Origin: Agrobacterium larrymoorei
GTDB taxonomy: Bacteria; Pseudomonadota; Alphaproteobacteria; Rhizobiales; Rhizobiaceae
DNA: 64,000 bases
Direction of reading: 5' to 3'
Assembly (NCBI RefSeq): GCF_030819275.1
Contig: NZ_JAUTBL010000001.1
Span: 1,738,501-1,802,500, forward strand
Below are positions 37,277-45,738 of the stretch, in pieces. The notes under the pieces are model-generated. The model had not been told where the DNA came from. It worked only from the letters and a program-made list of their open reading frames with translations, and did not search any database. Numbering within the stretch: position 1 is the first letter of the stretch; the number at the start of each line of letters is the position of its first letter. A program made the translations under genes and the position numbers.

Positions 37277-38662
37277 TCAAGCGCGCTGTCCGGCCAGAAT
37301 TTTTCCGGGATTCATGATTCCAGCGGGATCGACAGCCTGCTTGATGACCGCCATCAGATCGACCGCATCGCCATGTTCTTCGCGAAGATAGGCGATCTTG
37401 CCGGTGCCGACGCCATGCTCGCCGGTGGAGGTGCCGCCTGCCGATAGCGCGTAGCGAACCATCTTCTTGTTGATTGCCGCGACCTCGGCAAGCTCTTCGG
37501 CGTTGGTCGGATCGACCGCGAAGACGACGTGGTAATTGCCGTCCCCCACATGCCCGAGAATAGCGGCTGGAACGCTGCATTCCTTCAAGAGCTCTCTTGT
37601 AGCGACGATGCAGTCGCCGAGCTTCGAGACCGGCACACAGACATCCGATGACCAGCCCTTGGCGTTCGGTCTCTGCGATACTACAGCATAAAAAGCGTTA
37701 TGGCGGGCCTTCCATAGCCGCTTACGCTCCTCAGGGGCGTTTGCCCATTCGAAGTCCTGTCCGCCATTCTCTTGGACGATTGACGACACCATCTCGACCT
37801 GTTCCTGCACGCCCGCAGGCGAGCCATGAAACTCAAAGGCCAACGTGTCGCGGATTTTGAGATCGAGTCCTGAATAGTCGTTCACGGCTTTGATCAGTCC
37901 GCGATCCATCAATTCCATGCGCGCCACAGGGATGCCGAGCTGCACGACCTGGATGGCTGTCGCGACCGCCTGATCGACACTTTCGAACGAGCAAAGCGCT
38001 GCCGAGATGGTCTCCGGTATGCCGTAAAGGCGAAGCGTGATCTCGGTGATGATCCCGAGTGTGCCTTCCGAGCCGACGAAAAGCCGCGTCAGATCGTAAC
38101 CTGCCGAGGATTTTCGTGCCCGGCCGCCAGTCTTGATGATCTGTCCGCTCGGCAGCACCACCGTCAGCCCGAGAACGTTTTCGCGCATGGTGCCATAGCG
38201 CACCGCATTGGTGCCGGAGGCGCGGGTGGCGGCCATGCCGCCGAGTGAGGCATTGGCGCCAGGATCGATTGGGAAAAACAATCCCATATCCCGCAGGTCA
38301 GCATTCAGTTGCTCCCTCGTCACCCCGGCCTCTACGGAGCAATCCAGATCTTCCGGGCTGACACGGAGGATTTTCGCCATGCGTGAAAGATCGATGGATA
38401 CGCCCCCTTGAACTGCAGCGAGATGTCCTTCCAACGAAGTCCCCGCACCAAAGGCGATAACCGGCACGTTCTCTTCCGCGCAGAGCCTGACGATCTTCGA
38501 CACTTCCTCAGTGGTTTCGGCAAAGACGACGGCATCGGGAAGGGCGGCTGCGTGATGGGCTTCGCCTTGCCCGTGTTGCTCCCGCAGAGCAGTCGACGTG
38601 GAAAATCGCTCGCCAAGCAAACTCTGCAAGGATTGCGAGAGGGCGGTGGACAATCTGGTCAT
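37277..38662 (-). CDS. FAD-linked oxidase, D-lactate dehydrogenase-like
   Basis: A 461-residue member of the GlcD/LDHD/VAO family: FAD_binding_4 domain (VPVIAFGAGTSLEGHLAAVQ; FPIDPGANASLGGMAATRAS) and FAD-oxidase C-terminal domain with the metal/substrate motif HVGDGNYH and SGGTSTGEHGVG. Such enzymes oxidise 2-hydroxy acids such as D-lactate or glycolate. In a sulfur operon a sulfo- or thio-substituted hydroxy acid is conceivable. It lies 78 bp after the isomerase gene. Confidence 0.88.
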   Translation of the reverse strand: MTRLSTALSQSLQSLLGERFSTSTALREQHGQGEAHHAAALPDAVVFAETTEEVSKIVRLCAEENVPVIAFGAGTSLEGHLAAVQGGVSIDLSRMAKILRVSPEDLDCSVEAGVTREQLNADLRDMGLFFPIDPGANASLGGMAATRASGTNAVRYGTMRENVLGLTVVLPSGQIIKTGGRARKSSAGYDLTRLFVGSEGTLGIITEITLRLYGIPETISAALCSFESVDQAVATAIQVVQLGIPVARMELMDRGLIKAVNDYSGLDLKIRDTLAFEFHGSPAGVQEQVEMVSSIVQENGGQDFEWANAPEERKRLWKARHNAFYAVVSQRPNAKGWSSDVCVPVSKLGDCIVATRELLKECSVPAAILGHVGDGNYHVVFAVDPTNAEELAEVAAINKKMVRYALSAGGTSTGEHGVGTGKIAYLREEHGDAVDLMAVIKQAVDPAGIMNPGKILAGQRA

Positions 38663-38740
38663 GAATCATTCCACTAGATGCGAAACGTCGGCCGCTCTCT
38701 TGAGGTAGACGGGCTGCCAACGCCTTCGCTATGTTGCCGT

Positions 38741-39343
38741 TCAGGCTGCGAGACGTTCACCTTGAAGATGGCGGTCCAGGAATGGAAGGCTGTCCTGACC
38801 CCAGTAGAGCTCATCCTCATAGCGGTAGGTCGGCACGCCGAAGACACCTGCCGCCTTGGCGGTTTCGTAGCTTGCCTTCAGTTGCGCCTCTATTGCCGGG
38901 CTTTGTCCGAGTTCGTCCAAGGCGGCACCATCGAAGCCCGCTTGATCGGCAATCGCGCGTCGAATGGCCGAATTGCCGATATCTTCGCCGCGCACCCAGA
39001 ATGCCTCTTGCAGCGCCAGCGTCAAAGTGAGCCAGTCTTGCCCGGCCTCGATAGCGGCCGCTACGAGAGCACCAGCCGGTGTCGGATCGGCAAGAGCCGC
39101 CCGGTTGTCGAAGCTAAGCCGCTTACCGCGCAAAGCGGCCCAGCGTTTGAGGTCTTTCACCCAATAGGCCCGGCGTATCTCTGGCCGGTTGCGGGAATAG
39201 ATGGCGCCATTTTCCTCGATCAGCGGAATGACATGGGGCTTGATGGTCGCGCCGTGTCTATTTGCCAGTGCCACAAAGGGCTCAAGGCCGATGAAGGCCC
39301 AGGGTGAACCGATGCTGAAGAAGTAATCGATGGTCTTTGTCAT
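38741..39343 (-). CDS. DsbA-fold HCCA-isomerase/GST-kappa-like protein
   Basis: A 200-residue thioredoxin-like DsbA-family protein of the 2-hydroxychromene-2-carboxylate isomerase / kappa glutathione transferase type. The active-site region is DYFFSIGSPWAFIGLE, with Ser in place of the CxxC motif, and the cis-Pro motif is GVFGVPTY. These proteins use glutathione as cofactor. ATG 39343 overlaps the TetR stop; the ATG at 39346 sits too close to the AGG ribosome site. Confidence 0.85.
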   Translation of the reverse strand: MTKTIDYFFSIGSPWAFIGLEPFVALANRHGATIKPHVIPLIEENGAIYSRNRPEIRRAYWVKDLKRWAALRGKRLSFDNRAALADPTPAGALVAAAIEAGQDWLTLTLALQEAFWVRGEDIGNSAIRRAIADQAGFDGAALDELGQSPAIEAQLKASYETAKAAGVFGVPTYRYEDELYWGQDSLPFLDRHLQGERLAA

Positions 39344-39924
39344 CATGCCTGCTTTCTATGGGTCTGGAGAAGAGGGGAGGCCGTATCGAAAACGGCAAGC
39401 GCGCAATCGCGCGCCAGCAGGACGGCCTGTGGATCGCGCCCGACGGCAACGGTCGCAAGCGCTCCCTCGTAGAGAAGTGAGAGATGGGCGGCAGCCAGAT
39501 CATCGAGGATTTCTGCCTTGCCCAGAACGACGGAGAAAATGTCGCGGACCATTGCCTTGTGACGCCGGGCGACCGAGCAGACTTTCTCGGATTCGCCGTG
39601 TTCGGCGACGGCGAGCGCGAAGGCGCAGCCGCGAAAATCCGGGCTGTCCGCTTTCTCATAGAGCCGTTCGAAGATCGATTGGATTTGCTCTCTGGGAGAC
39701 AGCGCGGAGGATAGAACCTCGGTCAGAGACTGTATAACCCGCTCATGGCGCGCTGAAAGATAGGCGGCAACGAGATGATCCTTGGAGGGGAAGTGGCGGT
39801 AAAGCGTGGCCTTCGCGACCTTCGCCTCCTCGATGATGCGGTCGATGCCGACGGCCCTGATGCCCTCGCGATAGAAAAGGGTGCCGGCCGCTGTGATAAT
39901 GTGGTCAGATATGGCTTCTTTCAT
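39343..39924 (-). CDS. TetR-family transcriptional regulator
   Basis: A 193-residue TetR-type repressor with the N-terminal HTH (ITAAGTLFYREGIRAVGIDR, IIEEAKVAKATLYRHFPSKD) and a C-terminal ligand domain. It is embedded in the operon between the ketopantoate-reductase-like and isomerase genes, 9 bp after the former and overlapping the latter. This suggests it controls the operon in response to its substrate. No operator could be singled out. Confidence 0.88.
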   Translation of the reverse strand: MKEAISDHIITAAGTLFYREGIRAVGIDRIIEEAKVAKATLYRHFPSKDHLVAAYLSARHERVIQSLTEVLSSALSPREQIQSIFERLYEKADSPDFRGCAFALAVAEHGESEKVCSVARRHKAMVRDIFSVVLGKAEILDDLAAAHLSLLYEGALATVAVGRDPQAVLLARDCALAVFDTASPLLQTHRKQA

Positions 39925-39933
39925 TGCACCACT

Positions 39934-40998
39934 TCACGCTGCCGAATTGAAATTACTGGTAACTGTACGCCCTGGATGTATTGCAGGGCCTCCACGGGCC
40001 GGTTCTTCGCTCCGATCCAGTAGCGCGGCAATCGTCTCCAGCGGCAGCGGTTTTGTGAACTCGGCCTTTTCGGCAAGCTGACCTGCCAGACGTTGAACGG
40101 CTTCATTATGAGGGGTCAGAATACCGTGAAGACGCCCAAGAAGCACGATCTCGCCATTGAGGAAATCGACCTCGCTCGAGGCCCCCCGCGTAAAGCTTTG
40201 CCATGTCGATTGCTGGCCGGGAGCAACCCCGCTGTCGGGCGCGATACGCCAGTGGGAGATATCGATGCTACGCTCTGACGGTGATGCGAGAGTGTATCCC
40301 GCGGCGTGCAGTGCCTGCGTTGCCTCTTGAACGAGCGCCGTACTGATCTGTTCGCGAAGGGCAACGTCACCATCGAATAATTCCAGCACATTGCGGACAT
40401 TGTGGAGCAGCTTTGCTGCCTTCCACCGGGAAATATCGCTGACGGCTTCGGCCAGATATCCGGCCTTGGTGAGGTCGGCGGCGATCTGGTCGCTCAAGGC
40501 ATCGCGTCCTGCAGGAAAACGCCCGACCGTGACGATGCCAAGCTCAGGGTCTCCCGCGACTGCAACTGTGCCGGTCTCGGTGAAGAGGGCAGGCGTCAGA
40601 ATACTTGCCCCGTAAACATTGGCAAATGTTCGAAGAGCGGCAGCTTCGGTGGCAAGACCATTCTGGAACGTGACGATTGGCAGGGATAAGGCGGCCGGCA
40701 GGGGTGAGCCGGCGACGGCGCGCCACGACCAGTAAGCCAGCGCACCGGCGGCATCCTGGGACTTGACCGTGAGCAGGAGAATGTCGTCCTCCCGCAACTC
40801 TGGCGGCTCTGCCAGGTCAAAGGCCGCAAGGTTGATCTGTCGCACGCCCCCAGGTCTGCGGAACGTCAGGCCGTGGTGTTTGATGTGTCTGATTTGAGCG
40901 CCCCGCCCGACCAGGACATAATCAATTCCGGACAAGGCAAACTGGGCGGCCAGACTCGCGCCGACCGCGCCGGCTCCGATGATGACATAACGTGGCAT
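39934..40998 (-). CDS. Ketopantoate-reductase-family oxidoreductase
   Basis: A 354-residue ApbA/PanE-fold NAD(P)-dependent reductase: N-terminal Rossmann domain (YVIIGAGAVGASLAAQFALS), hallmark LTVKSQDAAGAL, and catalytic Lys region WKAAKLLHNVRN. It is longer than true PanE (about 300 residues), and its place first in a sulfur operon under element C argues for a different 2-oxo or hydroxy acid substrate. The start at ATG 40998 gives the canonical glycine-rich N-terminus. Confidence 0.82.
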   Translation of the reverse strand: MPRYVIIGAGAVGASLAAQFALSGIDYVLVGRGAQIRHIKHHGLTFRRPGGVRQINLAAFDLAEPPELREDDILLLTVKSQDAAGALAYWSWRAVAGSPLPAALSLPIVTFQNGLATEAAALRTFANVYGASILTPALFTETGTVAVAGDPELGIVTVGRFPAGRDALSDQIAADLTKAGYLAEAVSDISRWKAAKLLHNVRNVLELFDGDVALREQISTALVQEATQALHAAGYTLASPSERSIDISHWRIAPDSGVAPGQQSTWQSFTRGASSEVDFLNGEIVLLGRLHGILTPHNEAVQRLAGQLAEKAEFTKPLPLETIAALLDRSEEPARGGPAIHPGRTVTSNFNSAA

Positions 40999-41041
40999 TT
41001 GAAGCCTTCTGCTTTGGTGGGCGATCAGGGTGAGTAGATGA

Positions 41042-41091
41042 AATCTACGATCACGCCAGCAACCTAGGAAGACCGGTCATTCTATTTCTAT
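41042..41091 (-). promoter_or_regulatory. Sulfur-promoter element copy C (strong)
   Basis: On the minus strand ATAGAAA then TAGAATGACCGGTCTTCC (41067-41091) is followed after 19 bp by TAGATT (41042-41047), 44 bp before the ketopantoate-reductase-like start. It differs from copy A at only three of 25 positions, and the palindromic core GACCGGTC is perfect here. Confidence 0.75.
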
Positions 41092-41232
41092 CAAATTGGT
41101 GGAATAATCTTCCGCGACGGCCTTCGAAGGAGGGATTGGGTTCTTCGACGCTCCCGCGATAAGGTTTGTCAGCGCGCCGATAATGACAATGATGTGCTTT
41201 CCGATCGCAATACTGCCGGAAGGCGCGCGCGA

Positions 41233-42552
41233 TCACACGAAGAAGCGATTGGTTGGTCTCGGCAGGCCAAGATGGTCTCTCAAGGTTGCGCCCTCGTAGT
41301 CTTTGCGGAATAGGCCGCGCCGTTGTAATTCCGGCACAAGCTTACCCGTTACATCCTCCAGGCCTTGCGGGAGGAACGGGAAGACGCAGGTGAAGCCATC
41401 CGCCGCCTGTTCGTTCAACCACGTCTCCATTTCATTTGCGATCGTTTTCGGCGTGCCGATGAAGGCCAGCCCCGCATAGCCGCCATAGCGTTGTGCCAGT
41501 TGTCGCACGGTCAGTTTTTCCTGCTCGGCAAGCCGCAGCACCTGCGCGCGTCCGCTCTTGCTGGCATTGGTCTCAGGGATTTCCGGCAGTGGGGCGTCGG
41601 GATCGAAACCTGAGGCATCGTGGCCGAGTGCGATGGAAAGTGAGGCGATCGCGCTGTCGTAATGCACGAGGCTATCGAGCTTGGAGCGCTTGGCCTTCGC
41701 CTCTTCCACGCTGTCGCCGATGACGATCATTGCGGCGGGTAGAATTTTCAGATGCGCAGGATTGCGACCGGCGGCGGGCATGCGGCCCTTGATATCGGCA
41801 TAGAGCGCCTTGGCGGTCTCTAAATCACGTGGTGCGGCAAAGACGACTTCGGCCGTTTCAGCAGCCAGTTGCTTTCCGGGCTCCGACTGGCCCGCCTGCA
41901 CGATGACGGGCCAACCCTGTACCGGACGAGCAATGTTCAGCGGTCCTCGCACGCTGAATTCTTCGCCCTTATGGTCCAGCACATGCATCTTGTCTGGATC
42001 GAAGAAGATGCCGCTTTCCTGATTGCGGATCATTGCGTCATCGGCAAAACTGTCCCACAGGCCGGTGACGACGTCGAAGAATTCGCGCGCACGCTTGTAA
42101 CGTTCGCCATGCTCCACATGATCGGAGAGACCAAAATTGCGGGCGGCATCGGGGTTTGATGTGGTGACGATGTTCCATGCCGCCCGTCCACCGCTGATAT
42201 GGTCCAGCGAGGCAAACCGGCGCGCGACATGGTAGGGCTCGTCGAAGGTCGTGGACGCGGTTGCCGCAAGACCGATCCGTTCCGTTACCGATGCCAATGC
42301 CGATAAGAGGGTGAAAGGTTCGAACGAGGTGACCGTATGGCTACGCCTCAAGGCTTCGATGGGCATGTTCAACACCGCCAGGTGATCGGCCATGAAGAAG
42401 GCATCGAACTTTGCTCGCTCCAGCGCCAGCGCGAAGGATTTCAAATGGCCGAAATTGAAATTGGCGTCGGGATAAGCACCTGGATAGCGCCATGCACCTG
42501 TATGAAGGCTGACCGGGCGCATGAAGGCAGTGAGGTGAAGCGATTTCGACAT
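41233..42552 (-). CDS. LLM flavin monooxygenase, NtaA/SnaA/DszA family
   Basis: A 439-residue FMNH2-dependent monooxygenase of the NtaA/SnaA/SoxA(DszA) branch (GAWRYPGAYPDANFNFGHLK, HISGGRAAWNIVTTSNPDAA, PVIVQAGQSEPGKQLAAETA). The length and C-terminal block LVPELQRRGLFRKDYEGATL with RDHLGLPRP are typical of the branch. The substrate is probably a sulfone, sulfonate or amine-linked compound imported by the Tau-type transporter encoded 174 bp upstream on the same strand. Confidence 0.87.
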   Translation of the reverse strand: MSKSLHLTAFMRPVSLHTGAWRYPGAYPDANFNFGHLKSFALALERAKFDAFFMADHLAVLNMPIEALRRSHTVTSFEPFTLLSALASVTERIGLAATASTTFDEPYHVARRFASLDHISGGRAAWNIVTTSNPDAARNFGLSDHVEHGERYKRAREFFDVVTGLWDSFADDAMIRNQESGIFFDPDKMHVLDHKGEEFSVRGPLNIARPVQGWPVIVQAGQSEPGKQLAAETAEVVFAAPRDLETAKALYADIKGRMPAAGRNPAHLKILPAAMIVIGDSVEEAKAKRSKLDSLVHYDSAIASLSIALGHDASGFDPDAPLPEIPETNASKSGRAQVLRLAEQEKLTVRQLAQRYGGYAGLAFIGTPKTIANEMETWLNEQAADGFTCVFPFLPQGLEDVTGKLVPELQRRGLFRKDYEGATLRDHLGLPRPTNRFFV

Positions 42553-42726
42553 GAAGTTGATCCCGATAAGACGAGGAGGCGTTGCGCGCAGAACGTTGCG
42601 CGGACCTTATATCGAGACGGGATAGCCGTCGTACAAGAGAGTCCCATCTCTCACTTTTTTCACTGCAACCGAGCACGCAACAATGAGGACAGGGCAGGAG
42701 AGTCTTGGTCACCCGCCCTCATCAGC

Positions 42727-43590
42727 TCAGCGTCGGCGTGATGTGTCGGCCCACGGCACGAAGCGGCGCTCTATAAGTCGAGCAAGCCATTCGAGTGCGA
42801 AGGCAACGATGGCGATGACTGCTATTCCCGCAATGACAATATCGGTGACCAGGAACTGCGCAGCCGACTGGATCATGAAGCCGAGGCCGCGGGTGGCTGC
42901 TACCAGTTCGGCTGCCACAAGTGTCGACCAGCCCGTGCCGAGCGCGATGCGGATGCCGGTCAGGATCGACGGCACGGATGCAGGCAGCAAAACGCGTGTC
43001 AGGACCTGGGTGCGGGTGGCGCCGAAGGCACGGGCGGCATGGACGAAATCCTTTGGCACGGCTTTGACACCTGCACTCGTCGACAGGATGATCGGTGGCA
43101 GCATGGAAAGGGCGATCACCGTTACCTTCGAGGCTTCACCGATGCCGACCCAGATGATGATTAGCGGAAGGTAGGCCAGCGGTGGCAGTGGCCTCAGGAA
43201 TTCTACGATCGGGTCGAGAACGCCTCGACCGACGCGGCTGAGAGAGATCAGCAGGCCGACGGGAATACCGATGGCGAGTGATACGGCCAGAGCGCCAAGC
43301 ACGCGACCGAGACTTGCGGCAAGGTGTTCCAAAAGCGTGGAATCCACGAAACCTGTTGTGAGCAGCGTGCCGAAGGAGGCTGCGACGACCGGTGGAGAGG
43401 GCAGAAAGACTGGCGAGACAACGTTGAGGGCAGACGCTATCCACCACGCTCCCAGAAGCGTGAGACCAGTTAGAAACGAGATCACGAGGGTTGGGACGCG
43501 CAGGCGCGACGGCGCGGCTTCCGGCTGTCCGGCCACGGAGTGGCTTTCTGCTTTGATCTTTGCAGGGTGAGTGTCGGCAAGGATCGTCAT
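42727..43590 (-). CDS. tauC: Taurine/sulfonate ABC permease
   Basis: A 287-residue TauC/SsuC-type permease with six helices (LISFLTGLTLLGAWW-like first helix, EAA loop HAARAFGATRTQVLTRVLLP). It overlaps the ATPase gene by 4 bp. With the neighbouring ATPase and binding protein it forms a complete importer on the minus strand. Confidence 0.88.
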   Translation of the reverse strand: MTILADTHPAKIKAESHSVAGQPEAAPSRLRVPTLVISFLTGLTLLGAWWIASALNVVSPVFLPSPPVVAASFGTLLTTGFVDSTLLEHLAASLGRVLGALAVSLAIGIPVGLLISLSRVGRGVLDPIVEFLRPLPPLAYLPLIIIWVGIGEASKVTVIALSMLPPIILSTSAGVKAVPKDFVHAARAFGATRTQVLTRVLLPASVPSILTGIRIALGTGWSTLVAAELVAATRGLGFMIQSAAQFLVTDIVIAGIAVIAIVAFALEWLARLIERRFVPWADTSRRR

Positions 43591-44390
43591 GCTGCAAGGT
43601 CCTCATCGGCTGTATCGTGAATAAGCGCCGTCAGCCCGTCATGCATGCTGCGGAACAATGGAGACTGACGAACTTTGCGTGGATCGGCTCCGGACAGGAT
43701 TTCCTCGGCGAAGCCGCTTTCGAGGATCGTGCCGATCCGGCCGGGATTTGGCTGTAGCACGACGATGCGCGTTGCCAGCAGCAATGCTTCTTCGATGCTG
43801 TGCGTGATCAGCAGAGCGCCGGACTGGCTCGTCTTCCATATGTGAAGGAGGAACAGCTGCAGTTTGGTGCGGGTCAGGGCGTCCAGCGCGCCAAGCGGCT
43901 CGTCGAGCAAAAGGAAGCGAGGTTCTGCGGCAAGTGCGCGGGCGATACCGACGCGCTGGCGCATTCCGCCCGACAGTTCCCATATGCGCCGGTCGCCAGC
44001 ACCCTCGAGGCCGACCCGGATCAAGAGATCATTGGCGATCTTGCGGCGCTCGGCGAGCGGTAAGTCTTTCAGCGACAAGGGGAGGGCGATGTTGTCCCGG
44101 GCGTTGAGCCAAGGATAAAGCGCGTCGTCCTGAAAAACGACGGCTCTCTCTACTCCAGGGCCGGATATCGGCTTCCCATCGAGCAATATGGTGCCGGAGG
44201 TCGGAGCTTGGAAACCGGCCGCCAGATTGAGGAGGCTTGTCTTGCCGGAGCCCGACCTGCCGATAACCACAACGAACTCACCGCTGGTGACGGAGAGGTT
44301 GATACGCTCGAGGACCGGAACATCGGGTGACGCTTTGCTCTCGCCCGGATAGGTCAGGCTTACAGTGTCAAAGGTGAGGCGGCTAAGCAT
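43587..44390 (-). CDS. tauB: Taurine/sulfonate ABC ATPase
   Basis: A 267-residue TauB/SsuB-type ATPase: Walker A GRSGSGKTS, Q-loop FQDDALYPW (typical of TauB), signature LSGGMRQRVGIARAL, Walker [12 protein letters not shown], switch His in ITHSIEEALLL. ATG 44390 follows GAGGAA at 6 nt; the upstream 13 codons in frame are not family-like and were excluded. Confidence 0.9.
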   Translation of the reverse strand: MLSRLTFDTVSLTYPGESKASPDVPVLERINLSVTSGEFVVVIGRSGSGKTSLLNLAAGFQAPTSGTILLDGKPISGPGVERAVVFQDDALYPWLNARDNIALPLSLKDLPLAERRKIANDLLIRVGLEGAGDRRIWELSGGMRQRVGIARALAAEPRFLLLDEPLGALDALTRTKLQLFLLHIWKTSQSGALLITHSIEEALLLATRIVVLQPNPGRIGTILESGFAEEILSGADPRKVRQSPLFRSMHDGLTALIHDTADEDLAA

Positions 44391-44461
44391 GGATTTCCTC
44401 GCATTACGACGGGAAGAACCGGTACGCATCGGCGTGCCGGTTCTCGGGTACGCTGAACAGA

Positions 44462-45475
44462 TCAGAAGGACAGTTTGGCTGCGTCCTGAACCCAGCGCGG
44501 AGAAACGTATGCGCTATAGTCATCGAGTGTCGCGGGGATTTTGCCTTGCTCCTTGAGGAAAGCCGAGGTCGCAGCAACAGCCTTGACTGTTCGTCCGCCG
44601 AGCAAATCGGCACCAGCCTGCTCTTGCAGCGTGGGGAAGATGTAGCCCTTCAGAAGTGCGGGAACCTCATCCTGCTTGGCACCGGTAAGGCGTGCGATCT
44701 TCGCAGCTTCCGGCGACGTCGCGTTCCAGGCTTCAGGGTTGGCGCGGTAAGCGGCGGTCGCATCGCCCGTCACCTTGACGAAGGCTTTGACGAGATCAGG
44801 ATGTGCGTCGGCAAAACTCTTGCTGACAATCCATGCATCGAAGGTCGGGCCGCCCCAGTTGGCGACATCGGCGGAGGTGGCAAGCACGGTGCCGGTTTTC
44901 TTGATCTCGGAAAGTACCGGGTCCCAGACATAGGCGCCATCAATATCACCACGCGCCCACGCAGCAGCAATCTCCGGCGGGCGAAGGTTGAGGATGTTCA
45001 CCGTCTTCGGATCAATGTTCCAGTGCTTCAAGGCCGTCAACAGGCTGTAATGGGCCGTCGATACGAAGGGCGTGGCAATCTTCTTGCCTGCTAGGTCTTC
45101 CGGCTTGGTAATCCCTCGAACGGCAAGCGCTTCGGCCTCACTGATCAGGCCGACGAGAGCAATGGTTTCAATCGGCAACTGGCGGCTTGCGGCGGCCGCC
45201 AGCGGCGAGGATCCTACATAGCCGATATCGATCGAACCGGATGCGATGGCGGCGATCACATCCGCGCCTCCATCGAATTTCTGCCAGTTGATCCTGGCTT
45301 TCGTCGCTTTTTCGTAAGCGCCGTCCGCCTGCGGCACGCGGGATGGCTCGACGATTGGCTGATAACCGATGTTGGTGGTCGTCTCTGCACTCCATGCGGG
45401 TGTGGAGACGAAGGAAGTGCTGACGGTAGAGGCTGCGACGAGAGCGGCGAAAGCGCGACGGGAAAGCTTTGTCAT
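44462..45475 (-). CDS. tauA: Taurine-type ABC substrate-binding protein
   Basis: A 337-residue periplasmic binding protein of the TauA family with a signal peptide ending near PAWSAE. TauA-like blocks include IGYQPIVEPSRVPQADGAYE, FDGGADVIAAIASGSIDIGY and RPPEIAAAWARGDIDGAYVW. No TauD dioxygenase gene accompanies it; an LLM monooxygenase replaces it downstream, so the ligand may differ from taurine. Confidence 0.88.
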   Translation of the reverse strand: MTKLSRRAFAALVAASTVSTSFVSTPAWSAETTTNIGYQPIVEPSRVPQADGAYEKATKARINWQKFDGGADVIAAIASGSIDIGYVGSSPLAAAASRQLPIETIALVGLISEAEALAVRGITKPEDLAGKKIATPFVSTAHYSLLTALKHWNIDPKTVNILNLRPPEIAAAWARGDIDGAYVWDPVLSEIKKTGTVLATSADVANWGGPTFDAWIVSKSFADAHPDLVKAFVKVTGDATAAYRANPEAWNATSPEAAKIARLTGAKQDEVPALLKGYIFPTLQEQAGADLLGGRTVKAVAATSAFLKEQGKIPATLDDYSAYVSPRWVQDAAKLSF

Positions 45476-45738
45476 GAGTGGTTCTCCATGTGATATCTCA
45501 TGACATTCAATTTATGTAATCTATTCATTTTATAGAGAGATGAGCGGCCGCTTATCGCCTTATCTTTGGGCGTAACATTCTAAATTTTCGCGTATCTGCA
45601 GGAGAAATTTCGCAACACCGCACTCGGTGGTACCAACTTGGGGTGCAGGCCCCGAGGCTGGGTAGCGGAGTTGGATGGAGTGAGCCTCAGTCAATAATTT
45701 CGCGGTGCTATCACCCTGTTGGAGATCAATCTTCATTG

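Noticed and set aside
41233-42552. Naming the LLM enzyme dszA or ntaA outright
   Set aside because: The branch includes nitrilotriacetate, dibenzothiophene-sulfone and other monooxygenases, and residues seen here do not separate them.
45476-45738. Possible copy of the sulfur-promoter element before the tauA gene (TAGAATG near 45582 and TAGATT near 45521)
   Set aside because: The two parts are too far apart for the 18-19 bp spacing seen elsewhere, so I do not count it.
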